Origin: an uncultured Pseudomonadota bacterium | GTDB lineage: Bacteria; Pseudomonadota; Gammaproteobacteria; Methylococcales; Methylomonadaceae | Assembly: GCA_903834465.1 (NCBI GenBank) | Contig: CAILJB010000076.1 | Span: 124,001 to 188,000 of the forward strand | Length of the DNA stretch: 64,000 nt | Direction of reading: 5' to 3' | Shown here: positions 62,747 through 64,000 of the stretch, piece after piece | Numbering within the stretch: the stretch's first letter is position 1 | Layout of the letters: each line of letters begins with the position of its first letter | Program-made: the position numbers and the translations under genes | Notes under the pieces: generated by a model | Seen by the model: only the letters and a program-made list of their open reading frames with translations | The model's database searches: none | What the model was told of the DNA's origin: nothing

Positions 62747-64000
62747 TTATTCTCTGCGCCAGCGCGTTGTACCGTCTGGCGAATCTTCCAAAATAACGTT
62801 TTTAGCTTTCAATTCGTCACGGATTTGGTCAGCTAACGCCCAGTTTTTAGCTTTTTTGGCATCAATTCGTTCCTGAACTTGTTTATCAATGATGGGGTTT
62901 GATATGGAAACTTCAATGTTATCTGAAATACCGATTGAATCGGAAATAGCAACTACTCGTTTAAAATAATCATCTGGATTCTCTTGTAATAATCCTAAAA
63001 TATTACCTAGATACTGTAGCGTATAAGCCAAGGCTTCTGCTTTTTCAGGAGCAGATTTTTTGGCTTTATTTAACTCTTTAGCCACGTCAAATAAAACGGA
63101 CAATGCAATTGGTGTATTAAAATCGTCATTCATTGCTCGTTCAAAACGTGTTTTATATTCAGTGTCATCAATGTATGGAACGTTGGCGTTATAATCCCCA
63201 GTGAGTTTGGAATTGACACTGTCTTTCATAATTGCATAGTCAAAGTCACGCAGAGCTATGTAGAACCCTGTTAATTTGGCTTTTGCGCTATTCAATTGCT
63301 CATCAGAATAATTCAATGGACTACGATAATGACTCGACAAAATAAAAAGTCGCACGACTTCAGGAGAATATTGTTTTAACACTTCGCGTACGGTGAAAAA
63401 GTTGCCGAGCGATTTGGACATTTTTTCTTCGTTGATTCGCACAAAACCGTTGTGCATCCAAAGATTCACAAACTTTTCACCCGTCGCGCCTTCGGATTGG
63501 GCGATTTCGTTTTCATGATGCGGAAATTGCAAATCCATGCCGCCGCCGTGAATATCAAACGAATTGCCTAAACAACACGTTGACATTGCCGAACATTCGA
63601 TATGCCAACCGGGACGACCATTTCCCCACGGTGATTCCCAAAACGGCTCACCTTCTTTTGCCATTTTCCACAACACAAAATCCATCGGATTACGTTTCGC
63701 CAAATCCACATCAACCCGTTCACCGGCTTGCAAATCGTCTGTATTTTTACCCGATAATTGCCCGTAATTTTTAAATTTATCCACCGCATAAAACACGTCG
63801 CCATTTGTGCCGACATAAGCAAACTCGTTTGTAATCAATTTTTCAATCATAGCGATGATGTCGTGAATTGAAGATGTAGCGCGAGGTTCAATATCAGGCG
63901 GTAAAACGGCTAATGCGCGTTCATCTTCGTGCATCGCGTCAATAAATCGAGCGGTTAAGGCTTCAATTGATTCGCCATTTTCGTTGGCACGATGAATAAT
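62747..64000 (-). CDS. cysS: Cysteine--tRNA ligase (5' end cut by window)
   Basis: The C-terminal 417 residues of CysRS. The frame is open through position 64000; the 22 codons before the Met at 63934 continue the protein (RANENGESIEALTARF). Family marks are DERALAVLPPDIEPRATSSI, GDVFYAVDKFKNYGQLSGK, the zinc ligands in GWHIECSAMS, DIHGGGMDLQFPHHENEIAQ, the KMSKS loop EEKMSKSLGNFFTVR, and the C-terminal DSPDGTTRWRRE. The missing part should hold the HIGH motif and first zinc Cys. Its stop abuts the start of hypF. Confidence 0.96.
   Translation of the reverse strand: MIHRANENGESIEALTARFIDAMHEDERALAVLPPDIEPRATSSIHDIIAMIEKLITNEFAYVGTNGDVFYAVDKFKNYGQLSGKNTDDLQAGERVDVDLAKRNPMDFVLWKMAKEGEPFWESPWGNGRPGWHIECSAMSTCCLGNSFDIHGGGMDLQFPHHENEIAQSEGATGEKFVNLWMHNGFVRINEEKMSKSLGNFFTVREVLKQYSPEVVRLFILSSHYRSPLNYSDEQLNSAKAKLTGFYIALRDFDYAIMKDSVNSKLTGDYNANVPYIDDTEYKTRFERAMNDDFNTPIALSVLFDVAKELNKAKKSAPEKAEALAYTLQYLGNILGLLQENPDDYFKRVVAISDSIGISDNIEVSISNPIIDKQVQERIDAKKAKNWALADQIRDELKAKNVILEDSPDGTTRWRRE

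Overview
The window is AT-rich, densely coding bacterial DNA. RecQ, GshA, SurE-Pcm, UbiG-phosphatase-YciK, NtrX-like, MotAB, QseBC-like and L13-S9 genes point to a gammaproteobacterium. The nitrogen-fixation accessory genes, HypCDF, NirJ, APS-reductase-type CysH and the load of c-di-GMP and PAS/CHASE signalling proteins fit a metabolically versatile environmental lineage such as Beggiatoa-like Thiotrichales, or a methanotroph relative. The species cannot be named from sequence alone.

Layout. 1-13.6 kb: recQ (its end is cut by the window), an HD-GYP response regulator, a serine hydrolase, a periplasmic binding protein, galU, a lipoprotein, a CZB protein, cysH, gshA, then a CHASE2 adenylate cyclase overlapping a GAF/HD-GYP protein. 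13.9-22 kb: motAB with a strong terminator, pyrE, hemW, a QseBC-like two-component pair, a serralysin-type RTX protease and a CheY-like regulator. 22.3-27.9 kb: a Xre regulator with paired inverted repeats upstream, then nifB behind a good sigma-54 promoter and NifA site, a 2[4Fe-4S] ferredoxin, an ArsC-like nitrogenase-associated protein, an FprA flavoprotein, a run of hairpins, two [2Fe-2S] ferredoxins and nifQ. These genes supply FeMo-cofactor precursors, molybdenum and electrons to a nitrogenase encoded elsewhere. 27.9-29.3 kb: a small accessory patch with an HTH protein whose C-terminus looks like a separately translated antitoxin, an 18-codon ORF and an IS1-like remnant.

29.3-47 kb is mostly housekeeping: metG, surE-pcm-yqaA, a 1211-residue PAS/GGDEF/EAL protein, ompA, sufT-yciK-phosphatase-ubiG, fba, a degenerate NtrX-like regulator, rplM-rpsI, and a three-gene lipid-glycosylation module (GT2, LAB_N, GT39). 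47-52.8 kb holds nirJ, an overlapping GIY-YIG protein with six DNA-binding-like repeats, a YchJ protein, a GH5 glucanase and an ABC exporter whose nucleotide-binding motifs are destroyed.

52.9-64 kb is one minus-strand run: cysS (its start is cut by the window), hypF, two hybrid-looking sensor kinases, a response regulator, a REC-PAS-GGDEF protein, hypC and hypD. One kinase has the ETR1 ethylene-receptor membrane domain with all six known key residues, and the other has a CHASE domain like cytokinin receptors. This block between hydrogenase-maturation genes is the most intriguing part of the window. Other items worth a second look are the dead ABC ATPase, the NtrX-like protein without GAFTGA, the GIY-YIG repeat protein and the HTH/antitoxin gene with its own promoter-operator.
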